Of a stretch of 5,335 nucleotides of DNA, positions 1 to 5,335 are shown one piece after another. The notes beneath the pieces are model-generated. The model was not told the DNA's origin, did no database searches, and was given only the letters and a program-made list of their open reading frames with translations. The position numbers and the translations under genes were made by a program. Each line of letters starts with the position of its first letter. The stretch's first letter is position 1. The stretch is from Acidianus hospitalis (GTDB lineage: Archaea; Thermoproteota; Thermoprotei_A; Sulfolobales; Sulfolobaceae), in contig QEFD01000091.1 of assembly GCA_003086435.1 (NCBI GenBank), forward strand, positions 1 to 5,335, given 5' to 3'.

Positions 1-177
1 CTGTCAAAAGATAAGAGGACTACATTAGAAGAGTTAATTAAGGAGATCATGAAGACAAAGGATTGCATTAATTTACCTAGGGTAAATACCTCGAAGAAGA
101 AGGAGATTAATTTAAACTTAAATTATACAGAAAAGGAAGTCCTAGAAAGAATAGAAAAATTTCTCTTCTGTGATTAA
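1..177 (+). CDS. 3' end of an unidentified gene (58 C-terminal residues)
   Basis: Frame 1 is open from the first base to a TAA at 175-177, while the other two plus frames hit stops within the first 30 bases, so this is the tail of a gene that starts outside the window. The 58 residues are hydrophilic and lysine- and glutamate-rich, with two likely amphipathic helices (about residues 8-18 and 43-56) joined by a polar linker. There is no membrane segment. The ending, YTEKEVLERIEKFLFCD, faintly recalls the YSEEDEEEVKERLRxLGY ending of sulfatase/alkaline phosphatase superfamily proteins, but this is too little to name a function; a glycosyltransferase tail is equally possible. The flippase gene follows with a 1-base gap, which suggests co-transcription and a role in the same glycan locus. 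I am confident that it is coding but not of its product. Confidence 0.6.
   Translation: MSKDKRTTLEELIKEIMKTKDCINLPRVNTSKKKEINLNLNYTEKEVLERIEKFLFCD
108..125. repeat. AT-only inverted repeat, 8-base arms with 2-base spacer
   Basis: TAATTTAA, AC, TTAAATTA form a perfect 8-base inverted repeat inside the 3' end of the first gene, 54-71 bases before the flippase start. It includes a TTTAAA TATA-like core (111-116). It could be an operator or promoter for the flippase with a leader of about 40 bases, but in AT-rich sequence coding for Asn and Leu it may well be chance. Confidence 0.3.
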
Positions 178-178
178 T

Positions 179-1675
179 ATGTTAAAAACTAAAAAATCGC
201 CTGGATTCGTTAGGATAGGATTATTTAACCTTTTAGTAAAGACTGCGGTAGCTCCAATATCTTTTCTCTTTTCCTTCTTGGTAGTTAGGTATTTATCTTC
301 TATATCTATAGAAACTTTTGGAGTTTGGCAATATATCTATGTGCTAATAACCGGGTATTTTACTATTCCTGCAGATCTTTTTTCCTCAATAACCTCAAGG
401 TACTCTGCTGAGGGCAAAAATGTGGGCGGAATAATAATTATTAATGCATTAGCAGGCTCTATTTCTTCCTTCGCTTATTTCTTGTTGATCCCAACATTCA
501 TGCATTCTGCTGGATATAATCAACCTATTTATTTTTACACTGCAATTTTACTCATAGTACTTATTTACTTGAATAAGATCTCTGGTTCCATTGCAATAGG
601 TAGATCTCCTAGGTTAACCGCAATAAGTGCTTCGGGGTTTCAAATAGTTAGACTACTTTCCGCAATAATTATGATGTTTTACCTAAATCTATCAATAAAC
701 GCGATAATATTTGCATATTCCTTAGGATATTTAGTTCAGATAATTTTCAATTTGACTTTAGTCAATGCTAGATTAGGAATAGACTTTAAAGTAGCACTAT
801 CCGCAGTTAGGAAATCCATTGTATTTATAATGAATTACGTGCAGTTAATGATAGAGGCAACTCTAGTTTGGGTTGTTGTTTTTATAGTAAATTCTGCTAT
901 TCCCGTATCGTACTTTGAGTCTGCTTTAATAATTTCAAATTTGGTAGGTTGGTCTCAAGCGGCTACTGATGGTTTAATACTTAAACTTCAAGAAAGTAGA
1001 GATCCTAAATTAATAGAAATCGCAATAAAGTTCTTCTTTACTACTGGTGGAGTATTTCTCTTAATAATCTTTGTTGACGGAGAAAGATTACTTTACGTTC
1101 TTAGGCCCGAGTATGTTTCTTCAATATATGCCTTAATTGTACTATCTTTCTCAACTTTCATAAGATCTGCATATAACATCTTTTATAGAGCAATATATAT
1201 GGCTGACGAATCGTTGGCTGTAGAATCTAAAGGAGAATTTAGAGGATATACTGCTAAGTTAACCACAAGAAATGTGATAATCTCAGTTATGGGTGTTTCA
1301 TCTTCTCTTTTCCTACTTTACTTATTTAAAAATGGAAATGTATACAAAATTTCGCCTATACTTGCCGTTATTATTTCATTAGCTTTACTAGTAAATTCTT
1401 TAGGGATGTTTTTCTCTTCATATTCTATTTCAAAAAGAATTTATAGTTTTAATTTTCCAGTGAAGGAAGTTATAGTGTCGTTAGTACTTTCAGTAATTTC
1501 ATCCTTGCCATTTATTGGATTAAGTAAAGTAAGAGCAATAGAGCAACTCATTATAATGTTAGAAATGACATCTTTAGCATTGACTTTGTATATAGCATTA
1601 AGTTACATTTTTAATCCTTATGCTAGAGATCTATTACATTCTATATTTAGAGAAATAAAAAACTTTAAGCTATAA
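179..1675 (+). CDS. Wzx-like polysaccharide/oligosaccharide flippase (MOP superfamily)
   Basis: This is a very hydrophobic protein of 498 residues, a normal length for Wzx/RfbX-type flippases, with about 14 predicted membrane helices. Counted from ATG 179, they lie roughly at 15-36, 43-65, 84-106, 117-134, 148-168, 172-194, 212-235, 237-258, 284-302, 313-335, 364-382, 392-413, 430-450 and 456-478. The N-terminal pattern (G-L-F-N-L-L, then F-L-V-V-R-Y-L-S and F-G-V-W-Q) is typical of the family, as is the segment around residues 304-330 (LLYVLRPEYV). Members move lipid-linked oligosaccharides across the cytoplasmic membrane. Here the cargo is plausibly the dolichol-linked N-glycan, but no substrate can be read from the sequence. 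I chose the ATG at 179; an in-frame GTG at 170 would add three residues and overlap the upstream stop. No clear ribosome binding site or TATA box precedes either, so expression is probably coupled to the upstream gene. The family call is strong and the cargo is inferred. Confidence 0.85.
   Translation: MLKTKKSPGFVRIGLFNLLVKTAVAPISFLFSFLVVRYLSSISIETFGVWQYIYVLITGYFTIPADLFSSITSRYSAEGKNVGGIIIINALAGSISSFAYFLLIPTFMHSAGYNQPIYFYTAILLIVLIYLNKISGSIAIGRSPRLTAISASGFQIVRLLSAIIMMFYLNLSINAIIFAYSLGYLVQIIFNLTLVNARLGIDFKVALSAVRKSIVFIMNYVQLMIEATLVWVVVFIVNSAIPVSYFESALIISNLVGWSQAATDGLILKLQESRDPKLIEIAIKFFFTTGGVFLLIIFVDGERLLYVLRPEYVSSIYALIVLSFSTFIRSAYNIFYRAIYMADESLAVESKGEFRGYTAKLTTRNVIISVMGVSSSLFLLYLFKNGNVYKISPILAVIISLALLVNSLGMFFSSYSISKRIYSFNFPVKEVIVSLVLSVISSLPFIGLSKVRAIEQLIIMLEMTSLALTLYIALSYIFNPYARDLLHSIFREIKNFKL
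1663..1669 (+). promoter_or_regulatory. Candidate internal promoter (TATA box) for the aldolase-nucleotidyltransferase pair
   Basis: CTTTAAG follows an A-rich BRE-like run (AAATAAAAAA, 1653-1662) within the last codons of the flippase gene. Its centre is 26 bases before ATG 1692, the leaderless-start spacing. It could transcribe the aldolase and nucleotidyltransferase independently of the flippase. In AT-rich coding DNA such a match can arise by chance, so confidence is moderate. Confidence 0.5.
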
Positions 1676-1691
1676 ATCATTGTTTAGAATA

Positions 1692-2504
1692 ATGTCTGGA
1701 TCAACTATTAGACTGAAAAGGCTTTTTGAAAAAGGGAAAGCTTTTGTTGTAGCTTTGGATCATGGGCTTGTAATGGGTCCATTGAAAGGTATAGAAAATC
1801 CTGTGGAAATAGTAAGTAAGCTTTCTAATATTCCAGATGCATTGCAGATGACTCCTGCTATGCTTAAGCTTGTTGAGGAAAATTTTTACACTCGAAATTC
1901 TCCTATGTTAATTGCTAGGCTAGATACAGCCAATGTATGGAGGAAAGAAAAGAAATACTCTCAAGGATATTATTCAATGGTGTATCAAGTTAAAGAAGCA
2001 GTAGAAGCTGGAGCGGATGCGGTAGTGACTTATTTAGTAGTCGGCTACGGAGACGATAGAGTTGAAGGTTATAATATAGAAGCATTGGCAAAAGCTAGAG
2101 CCGAAGCTCACGATTATGGACTTCCATTCATTATTGAACCTTTATATGTATCTCCCGATAATCCAGATTCAATAAAAGATGTTAATTTAGTTAAATATGT
2201 TACTCGACTAGCTTCAGAAATTGGTGCAGACATCTTGAAGGTAGATTATACTGGAAATAAGGAGGAATTTAAGGAAGTAGTTAATGTTGCTTTTGCGCCT
2301 ATTTTAATTAGAGGAGGCCCTAAGACTAAAGACGATAAAGAATTTTTATTAATGCTTAAGGATGCAGTAGATGCTGGGGCAAGTGGAGTAACTGTTGGCA
2401 GAAACTTATGGCAGTCTAAGAATCCTACTGCAATGGCTAAGGCTATTGCTGATGTAATAAGGGGCAAGAGCGTTGAAGAGGCCTTAAAAATTTGGGTAGG
2501 ATAA
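1692..2504 (+). CDS. Class I (Schiff-base) aldolase, DhnA/DeoC-LacD family, substrate unknown
   Basis: This is a soluble TIM-barrel protein of 270 residues, the usual size for archaeal DhnA-type class I aldolases. Counted from ATG 1692, visible family marks are the strand-1 VALDHG with Asp23 and His24, the GP-x-x-GIENP loop (29-37), EAGADAVV (105-112), the Schiff-base strand GADILKVDYTG with the likely catalytic Lys183, the phosphate-binding RGGPKTK (207-213), and GVTVGRNLWQ (232-241). Known members include archaeal fructose-bisphosphate aldolase and 2-amino-3,7-dideoxy-D-threo-hept-6-ulosonate synthase; sulfofructose-phosphate aldolase YihT is a more distant class I relative. The segment after strand 5, usually MYPRG in fructose-bisphosphate aldolase and heptulosonate synthase, reads EPLYVSPDNPD here (149-159), so the substrate may differ. 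An in-frame TTG at 1680 would add four residues, but the ATG at 1692 has a TATA-like box about 26 bases upstream. The gene lies 16 bases after the flippase and 1 base before the nucleotidyltransferase. The family is secure and the reaction is not. Confidence 0.85.
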   Translation: MSGSTIRLKRLFEKGKAFVVALDHGLVMGPLKGIENPVEIVSKLSNIPDALQMTPAMLKLVEENFYTRNSPMLIARLDTANVWRKEKKYSQGYYSMVYQVKEAVEAGADAVVTYLVVGYGDDRVEGYNIEALAKARAEAHDYGLPFIIEPLYVSPDNPDSIKDVNLVKYVTRLASEIGADILKVDYTGNKEEFKEVVNVAFAPILIRGGPKTKDDKEFLLMLKDAVDAGASGVTVGRNLWQSKNPTAMAKAIADVIRGKSVEEALKIWVG

Positions 2505-2505
2505 A

Positions 2506-3261
2506 ATGATAAGAAAAGCAGTAATAACTGCTGCCGGAAAAGGTAGCAGAATGAGATATATTACGTCAGTTTTACCAAAAGCTCTTTTACCTCTTTTTAA
2601 ACAAGAAGATGGAAAAAAAGTAATGAGACCTATAATAGATTTAATAATGTCTTCCCTATCTGCCGTGGGGGTTAATAATTTTTGTATAGTCGTTGGTAAA
2701 CACGGCAAGTTATTAATGGATTATCTATTTGAAAGAGGAGTAACTTTCGTTTTCCAAGAAGAACCAAAAGGCTTTGGAGATGCGGTACTTAGAGCAGAAA
2801 ATTTCGCTTGTGGCGAACCTTTCTTCGTTCATGCAGATGACGGTGTTCTTACTGGAGGCTACTCCGAAGCTTCAGAATTATATGAAGAGAACAAGCCGGA
2901 AGCAGTCCTATTACTTAGGAAAGTGAATAATCCTTTTAGATATGGAATTGTAAAAGCTGAGGAAAAGGGAGAATTTAGAAATCATAAGTTATATAAAATA
3001 ATAGACGTGCAAGAAAAACCTAAACAGCCTTTCTCAGATCTGGCAATATCTGCAGTTTATATTTTCAAACCTAGTATATTTAAAGCGCTAAAGGAAGTAA
3101 AAAACTATGACGGAGAACTGGAACTAACATATGGTATAAAGAAAATCCTAGATCAAGGAGGAGAAATTTATGCCATACTTTTAGAAAAAGAAAAATGGCT
3201 TAACGTAGGAGATCCAGAACATTATTATGAAGCTCTAAAATACTCTTTTGAACAAATATGA
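2506..3261 (+). CDS. Sugar-1-phosphate nucleotidyltransferase, probably UTP-glucose-1-phosphate uridylyltransferase
   Basis: This 251-residue protein has a single GT-A-like Rossmann nucleotidyltransferase domain. Visible marks are the nucleotide-binding loop AAGKGSRM (9-16; family consensus GxGTRL/F), LPKALLPL with Lys25 (23-30), EEPKGFGDAV (85-94), the metal-binding HADDG (109-113), the EKP triplet (170-172), DGELELTYGI (202-211), and WLNVGDP (231-237). It would join a nucleoside triphosphate and a sugar 1-phosphate to give NDP-sugar plus pyrophosphate in the cytoplasm. GalU-like details (PK-x-LLP, GE-x-ELT) and the neighbouring UDP-sulfoquinovose synthase favour UDP-glucose as the product, which is the substrate of that enzyme. 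A dTDP- or other NDP-sugar product cannot be excluded. There is no C-terminal left-handed beta-helix, so it is not a bifunctional acetyltransferase type. The ATG is 1 base after the aldolase stop, so the two genes are surely in one transcription unit. The gene ends 5 bases from the convergent agl3 stop. Confidence 0.8.
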   Translation: MIRKAVITAAGKGSRMRYITSVLPKALLPLFKQEDGKKVMRPIIDLIMSSLSAVGVNNFCIVVGKHGKLLMDYLFERGVTFVFQEEPKGFGDAVLRAENFACGEPFFVHADDGVLTGGYSEASELYEENKPEAVLLLRKVNNPFRYGIVKAEEKGEFRNHKLYKIIDVQEKPKQPFSDLAISAVYIFKPSIFKALKEVKNYDGELELTYGIKKILDQGGEIYAILLEKEKWLNVGDPEHYYEALKYSFEQI

Positions 3262-3266
3262 AAATA

Positions 3267-4424
3267 TTATTTTCTCCATTTTGTTTTAGGCATAATTACA
3301 TCCTTAAATTTCTTAAGTCTTTCCTTATAAGGCAATAAGTCTTCTATCATATTTTTCACCTCTTCTCTCATGAACCTTTTTGGAGTGAAACCCAAGGACT
3401 CTAAGATTCTCCTTTCAGGATTATAATAATGCTCTTCTGCTTCAACTCTTGGATTCTCAACGTGCTTTATTTCTACATGTAAGCCTAATTCTTCTCCTGC
3501 TTCTTTAACCATTTGCGCTATTTCATTTACACTGTGAATTTCCATAAATTGATTAACAACTCTGTACTCACCTTGTTTCGGTGGATGTTCTATTAATGTT
3601 CTTAGAGCCTCGACACTATCTTCTAGTGAAATGAATCCTCTAATTTGTCCTCCCTTACCGTAAGGTGTTAACGGAAGTCCTAAAACTGCTTCTACACAGA
3701 ACCTATTTACCACAGTACCCCAAACTTCGTCAAAATCGAATCTGGTCCTTAAAGACTCGTTTACTATTTCTGGAATTCTACTACCGTAAACTGGACCTTG
3801 CATGATGTCAGTTATAGTTAATCCGAAAAGTTGGTTAAAGTAAGCTAAAAGGTAACTGTCAAATATTTTAGAAAAATGATAAACAGAGCCGCCCCATCTT
3901 GGTGTGAATATTTTATCTTTCTTACCATTAATAATGGCCTCTATAAAAGCAGACTCTGGAATATCAAAATTCGGAGTACCGTATTCACCCATAGTACCCA
4001 TTTTTAAGATGTGTATCGAAGGATCAATTTCTTTTACTAGATAAATTAAATTAAGAGTTCCGTCAAGATTATTATTTATTGTGTAGACGGCATGATCTAA
4101 GTCTTTCATGGAATAAGGTGCAGATCTTTGTTCCGCGAAGTCAACTATAACATCTGGTTTCGATTCTTTTATTACTTCCCTTAATTTTTCCTTATCAGTA
4201 ATATCTCCTTTATAGAATTTTATGTCAGTGTCAAGGTATTTTTTTACCGCGTTTACTCTATCCTCTGGAGCCGGTAAAGGAAAAGCAGAATCTGAACCTA
4301 TTTCTTCTACTGCTTTCCTAGTTGATAAGTTATCCATGCCGTAAACTTCATGATTTTTTGAAACCAATCTTAGAGCTAACGCCCAACCTATGTAACCGTC
4401 TATTCCAAGGATTAGAACTCTCAT
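3267..4424 (-). CDS. agl3: UDP-sulfoquinovose synthase (Agl3/SQD1 family)
   Basis: Agl3 converts UDP-glucose and sulfite to UDP-sulfoquinovose, using bound NAD. In Sulfolobus acidocaldarius the sugar goes into the S-layer N-glycan; in plants SQD1 makes the same compound for sulfolipid. This 385-residue protein is an extended-SDR enzyme. Counted from ATG 4424, it has the NAD-binding GIDGYIG (7-13), Asp31 in MDNLSTR, EQRSAPYSM (98-106), the catalytic-type Thr144 in MGTMGEYGTP, and the Tyr182/Lys186 pair in YHFSK. SQD1-specific stretches are VWGTVVNRFC (234-243), YGKGGQIRGF (255-264) and NPRVEAEEHYYN (324-335). The positions of Thr, Tyr and Lys fall almost exactly on the SQD1 numbering I recall (145, 182, 186). 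An in-frame ATG at 4445 would add seven residues, but that start lies on the TATA-like box that positions a leaderless start at 4424. The gene converges on the nucleotidyltransferase, which probably supplies its substrate. The identification is firm. Confidence 0.95.
   Translation of the reverse strand: MRVLILGIDGYIGWALALRLVSKNHEVYGMDNLSTRKAVEEIGSDSAFPLPAPEDRVNAVKKYLDTDIKFYKGDITDKEKLREVIKESKPDVIVDFAEQRSAPYSMKDLDHAVYTINNNLDGTLNLIYLVKEIDPSIHILKMGTMGEYGTPNFDIPESAFIEAIINGKKDKIFTPRWGGSVYHFSKIFDSYLLAYFNQLFGLTITDIMQGPVYGSRIPEIVNESLRTRFDFDEVWGTVVNRFCVEAVLGLPLTPYGKGGQIRGFISLEDSVEALRTLIEHPPKQGEYRVVNQFMEIHSVNEIAQMVKEAGEELGLHVEIKHVENPRVEAEEHYYNPERRILESLGFTPKRFMREEVKNMIEDLLPYKERLKKFKDVIMPKTKWRK
3270..3287 (+). 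terminator. T-rich candidate terminator of the plus-strand operon
   Basis: Just after the nucleotidyltransferase stop there are three T4 runs (3270-3273, 3279-3282, 3284-3287) on the plus strand with no hairpin, the kind of T-rich tract where archaeal RNA polymerase often terminates. The tract lies inside the 3' end of agl3 on the other strand, so the two transcripts are expected to overlap at their 3' ends. On the minus strand no comparable T-rich tract follows the agl3 stop; only TTTT at 3264-3261 and 3240-3237 is seen. Confidence 0.45.
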
Positions 4425-4444
4425 CAATACTTCATAAGTTAACA

Positions 4445-4453
4445 TAATAAAAA
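4445..4453 (-). promoter_or_regulatory. Probable TATA box for leaderless agl3 mRNA
   Basis: On the minus strand this reads TTTTTATTA, preceded by ATAAACG as a possible BRE. Its centre is about 25-26 bases before the A of the ATG at 4424, the spacing expected between an archaeal TATA box and the transcription start. This predicts a transcript beginning at or next to the start codon, and supports 4424 over the upstream ATG at 4445, which overlaps the box. Confidence 0.6.
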
Positions 4454-4470
4454 CGTTTATGGTATGATTA

Positions 4471-4492
4471 GGAAAACTTTTTTCTTATAAAT
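4471..4492 (+). promoter_or_regulatory. Probable promoter of the hexokinase gene
   Basis: A purine-rich GGAAAA (4471-4476), BRE-like, is followed by CTTTTTT (4477-4483), which lies 23-29 bases before the ATG at 4506, correct for a leaderless start. A better-looking TATA sequence, TTATAAAT (4485-4492), lies only about 17 bases before the ATG and would place transcription start inside the gene. Which of the two binds TBP is unclear, but the divergent arrangement requires a promoter in this gap. Confidence 0.55.
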
Positions 4493-4505
4493 TAAAATAT
4501 ATACT

Positions 4506-5335
4506 ATGATTCTTGTAGGTGTAGACGCTGGAGGAACTTCAACTATTTCAATAGCATATACATGTGAAGGAAAATTCATTGGAATTGGAGAATCTGGTCC
4601 GGGAAATTTTCACAACGTCGGATTAGAGAATGCTGTTAATAACATAAGGGATGCAATTTACAAGTCAACAAAAGGATTGAAGCCAGACGTAGCCTGTATA
4701 GGCTTAGCAGGCTTAGATTCTAAATATGATTATGAAGTTCTTTCTTCAGCTCTTAAAGATTTAGCTAAGGATACTATTATAGAGCACGATTCTTTTATTT
4801 CTCTTTATGCAGAGACTAGAGGTAAGCCTGGAATTATAATAATTTCTGGAACAGGAAGCGTAGTGATGGGATATGATGGAAAAAGAAGACTGAGGGTAGG
4901 AGGAGCAGGTTGGTTATTATCAGATGAAGGTTCTGCCTATTGGATAGGTAGAAAAGCGTTAAGACTCTTAGTAAAAATGCTTGATGGAAGAGAAGAAAAA
5001 ACCTTGTTAGCGGATTTAATATTACAAAAGCTTTCTGCCAGCGGCTTAGATGATTTAATAAAATGGGCTTATCATGAGGGACATAAGATTGAGGAAATTG
5101 CTTCTTTAGCTCAAATAGTAGATATTGCAGCAAATAAAGGAGATAAGAAAGCTCAAGAGCTATTTTACTTGGCTGCAAAAGAAATTAGTAACGACGTTAT
5201 TTATATTTCTAAGAAGTTAGGAATAAAGACTGCTTATATGAGTGGAGGAATGTTCTCATCCAAACTGTTTAAATCTTATGTTGTAGACTTATTGAAAAAA
5301 GAAGGTATAATAGCATTAGATAAAAAGAAAAGCCC
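4506..5335 (+). CDS. ATP-dependent hexokinase, BadF/BcrA/N-acetylglucosamine kinase-like family (3' end outside window)
   Basis: The frame is open from ATG 4506 to the window end, giving 276 complete residues with no stop. It closely follows the sequence I recall for the broad-specificity ATP-dependent hexokinase of Sulfurisphaera tokodaii (about 299 residues), so roughly 20-25 residues are missing at the window edge, not through mutation. The ASKHA fold marks are phosphate-1 loop VDAGGTST (6-13), GPGNFHNVG (31-39), EHD with the likely catalytic Asp95, phosphate-2 SGTGS (114-118), GGAGWLLSDEGSAYW (132-146), and the adenosine-motif SGGMF (246-250). The family phosphorylates glucose, mannose, glucosamine or N-acetylglucosamine at the 6-hydroxyl. 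In this locus it could feed glucose 6-phosphate to nucleotide-sugar synthesis or supply GlcNAc 6-phosphate for the glycan. It is divergent from agl3 and shares an 81-base intergenic region with it. The kinase call is firm; the physiological sugar is uncertain. Confidence 0.9.
   Translation, partial: MILVGVDAGGTSTISIAYTCEGKFIGIGESGPGNFHNVGLENAVNNIRDAIYKSTKGLKPDVACIGLAGLDSKYDYEVLSSALKDLAKDTIIEHDSFISLYAETRGKPGIIIISGTGSVVMGYDGKRRLRVGGAGWLLSDEGSAYWIGRKALRLLVKMLDGREEKTLLADLILQKLSASGLDDLIKWAYHEGHKIEEIASLAQIVDIAANKGDKKAQELFYLAAKEISNDVIYISKKLGIKTAYMSGGMFSSKLFKSYVVDLLKKEGIIALDKKKS

Noticed and set aside
170..178. GTG start for the flippase overlapping the upstream stop
   Set aside because: An ATG three codons on sits just after the upstream stop. 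The choice is not fully certain, since neither has a ribosome binding site.
1680..1691. TTG start for the aldolase
   Set aside because: ATG 1692 is a stronger start codon and has a correctly placed TATA-like element; TTG would add four residues without family support.
2246..2708. Two minus-strand open frames of 73 and 74 codons
   Set aside because: Both are antisense to strongly conserved parts of the aldolase and nucleotidyltransferase genes and have no family features.
3267..4424. agl3 as an ordinary UDP-glucose 4-epimerase or dTDP-glucose dehydratase
   Set aside because: SQD1-specific stretches (MGTMGEYGTP, YGKGGQIRGF, NPRVEAEEHYYN) and the greater length point to UDP-sulfoquinovose synthase.
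4425..4445. Upstream ATG start for agl3 (seven extra residues)
   Set aside because: The extra residues precede the NAD-binding first strand, the known family proteins begin at MR-x-L-x-LGIDG, and the start overlaps the TATA-like box.
4834..5178. Minus-strand open frame of 114 codons
   Set aside because: It lies antisense within the hexokinase gene, whose plus-strand frame carries all family motifs; the minus product is a leucine- and phenylalanine-rich shadow with no recognisable domain.
1..5335. CRISPR array, tRNA or rRNA, insertion sequence, defence system
   Set aside because: No regularly spaced repeats, cloverleaf-like gene, transposase or terminal inverted repeats were seen; nearly all the sequence is filled by metabolic and transport genes.

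Overview
The window is AT-rich chromosomal DNA that looks archaeal and most probably comes from the Sulfolobales (Sulfolobus, Sulfurisphaera, Acidianus and relatives). This rests on gene content: an SQD1/Agl3-type UDP-sulfoquinovose synthase, a hexokinase very like the broad-specificity ATP-dependent enzyme of Sulfurisphaera (Sulfolobus) tokodaii, and a DhnA-type class I aldolase. AGA/AGG and ATA codons dominate, Shine-Dalgarno sites are absent or weak, and TATA-like boxes sit about 26 bases before several start codons, as in leaderless archaeal transcription. Genus and species cannot be fixed from the sequence alone.

Layout: positions 1-177 are the 3' end of an unidentified plus-strand gene. 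It is followed with a 1-base gap by a 14-helix Wzx-like polysaccharide flippase (179-1675), a class I aldolase (1692-2504) and a sugar-1-phosphate nucleotidyltransferase (2506-3261). These form a tight plus-strand array. The UDP-sulfoquinovose synthase agl3 (3267-4424) is on the minus strand, converging on the nucleotidyltransferase with a 5-base gap. An 81-base divergent promoter region separates agl3 from a plus-strand hexokinase-family sugar kinase (4506 to the window end), which is cut off about 20 residues before its expected C-terminus.

Read together, this is a glycan precursor locus. The kinase can make hexose 6-phosphate and, after a mutase not seen here, the nucleotidyltransferase can make a nucleotide sugar, probably UDP-glucose. 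Agl3 then converts UDP-glucose plus sulfite into UDP-sulfoquinovose, the acidic sugar of the Sulfolobales N-glycan. The flippase is a candidate for moving the lipid-linked glycan across the membrane for S-layer protein glycosylation. The aldolase has no obvious step in this pathway and lacks the usual MYPRG-type segment of its family, so it is the most interesting open question. No RNA genes, CRISPR arrays, insertion sequences or long repeats were seen.
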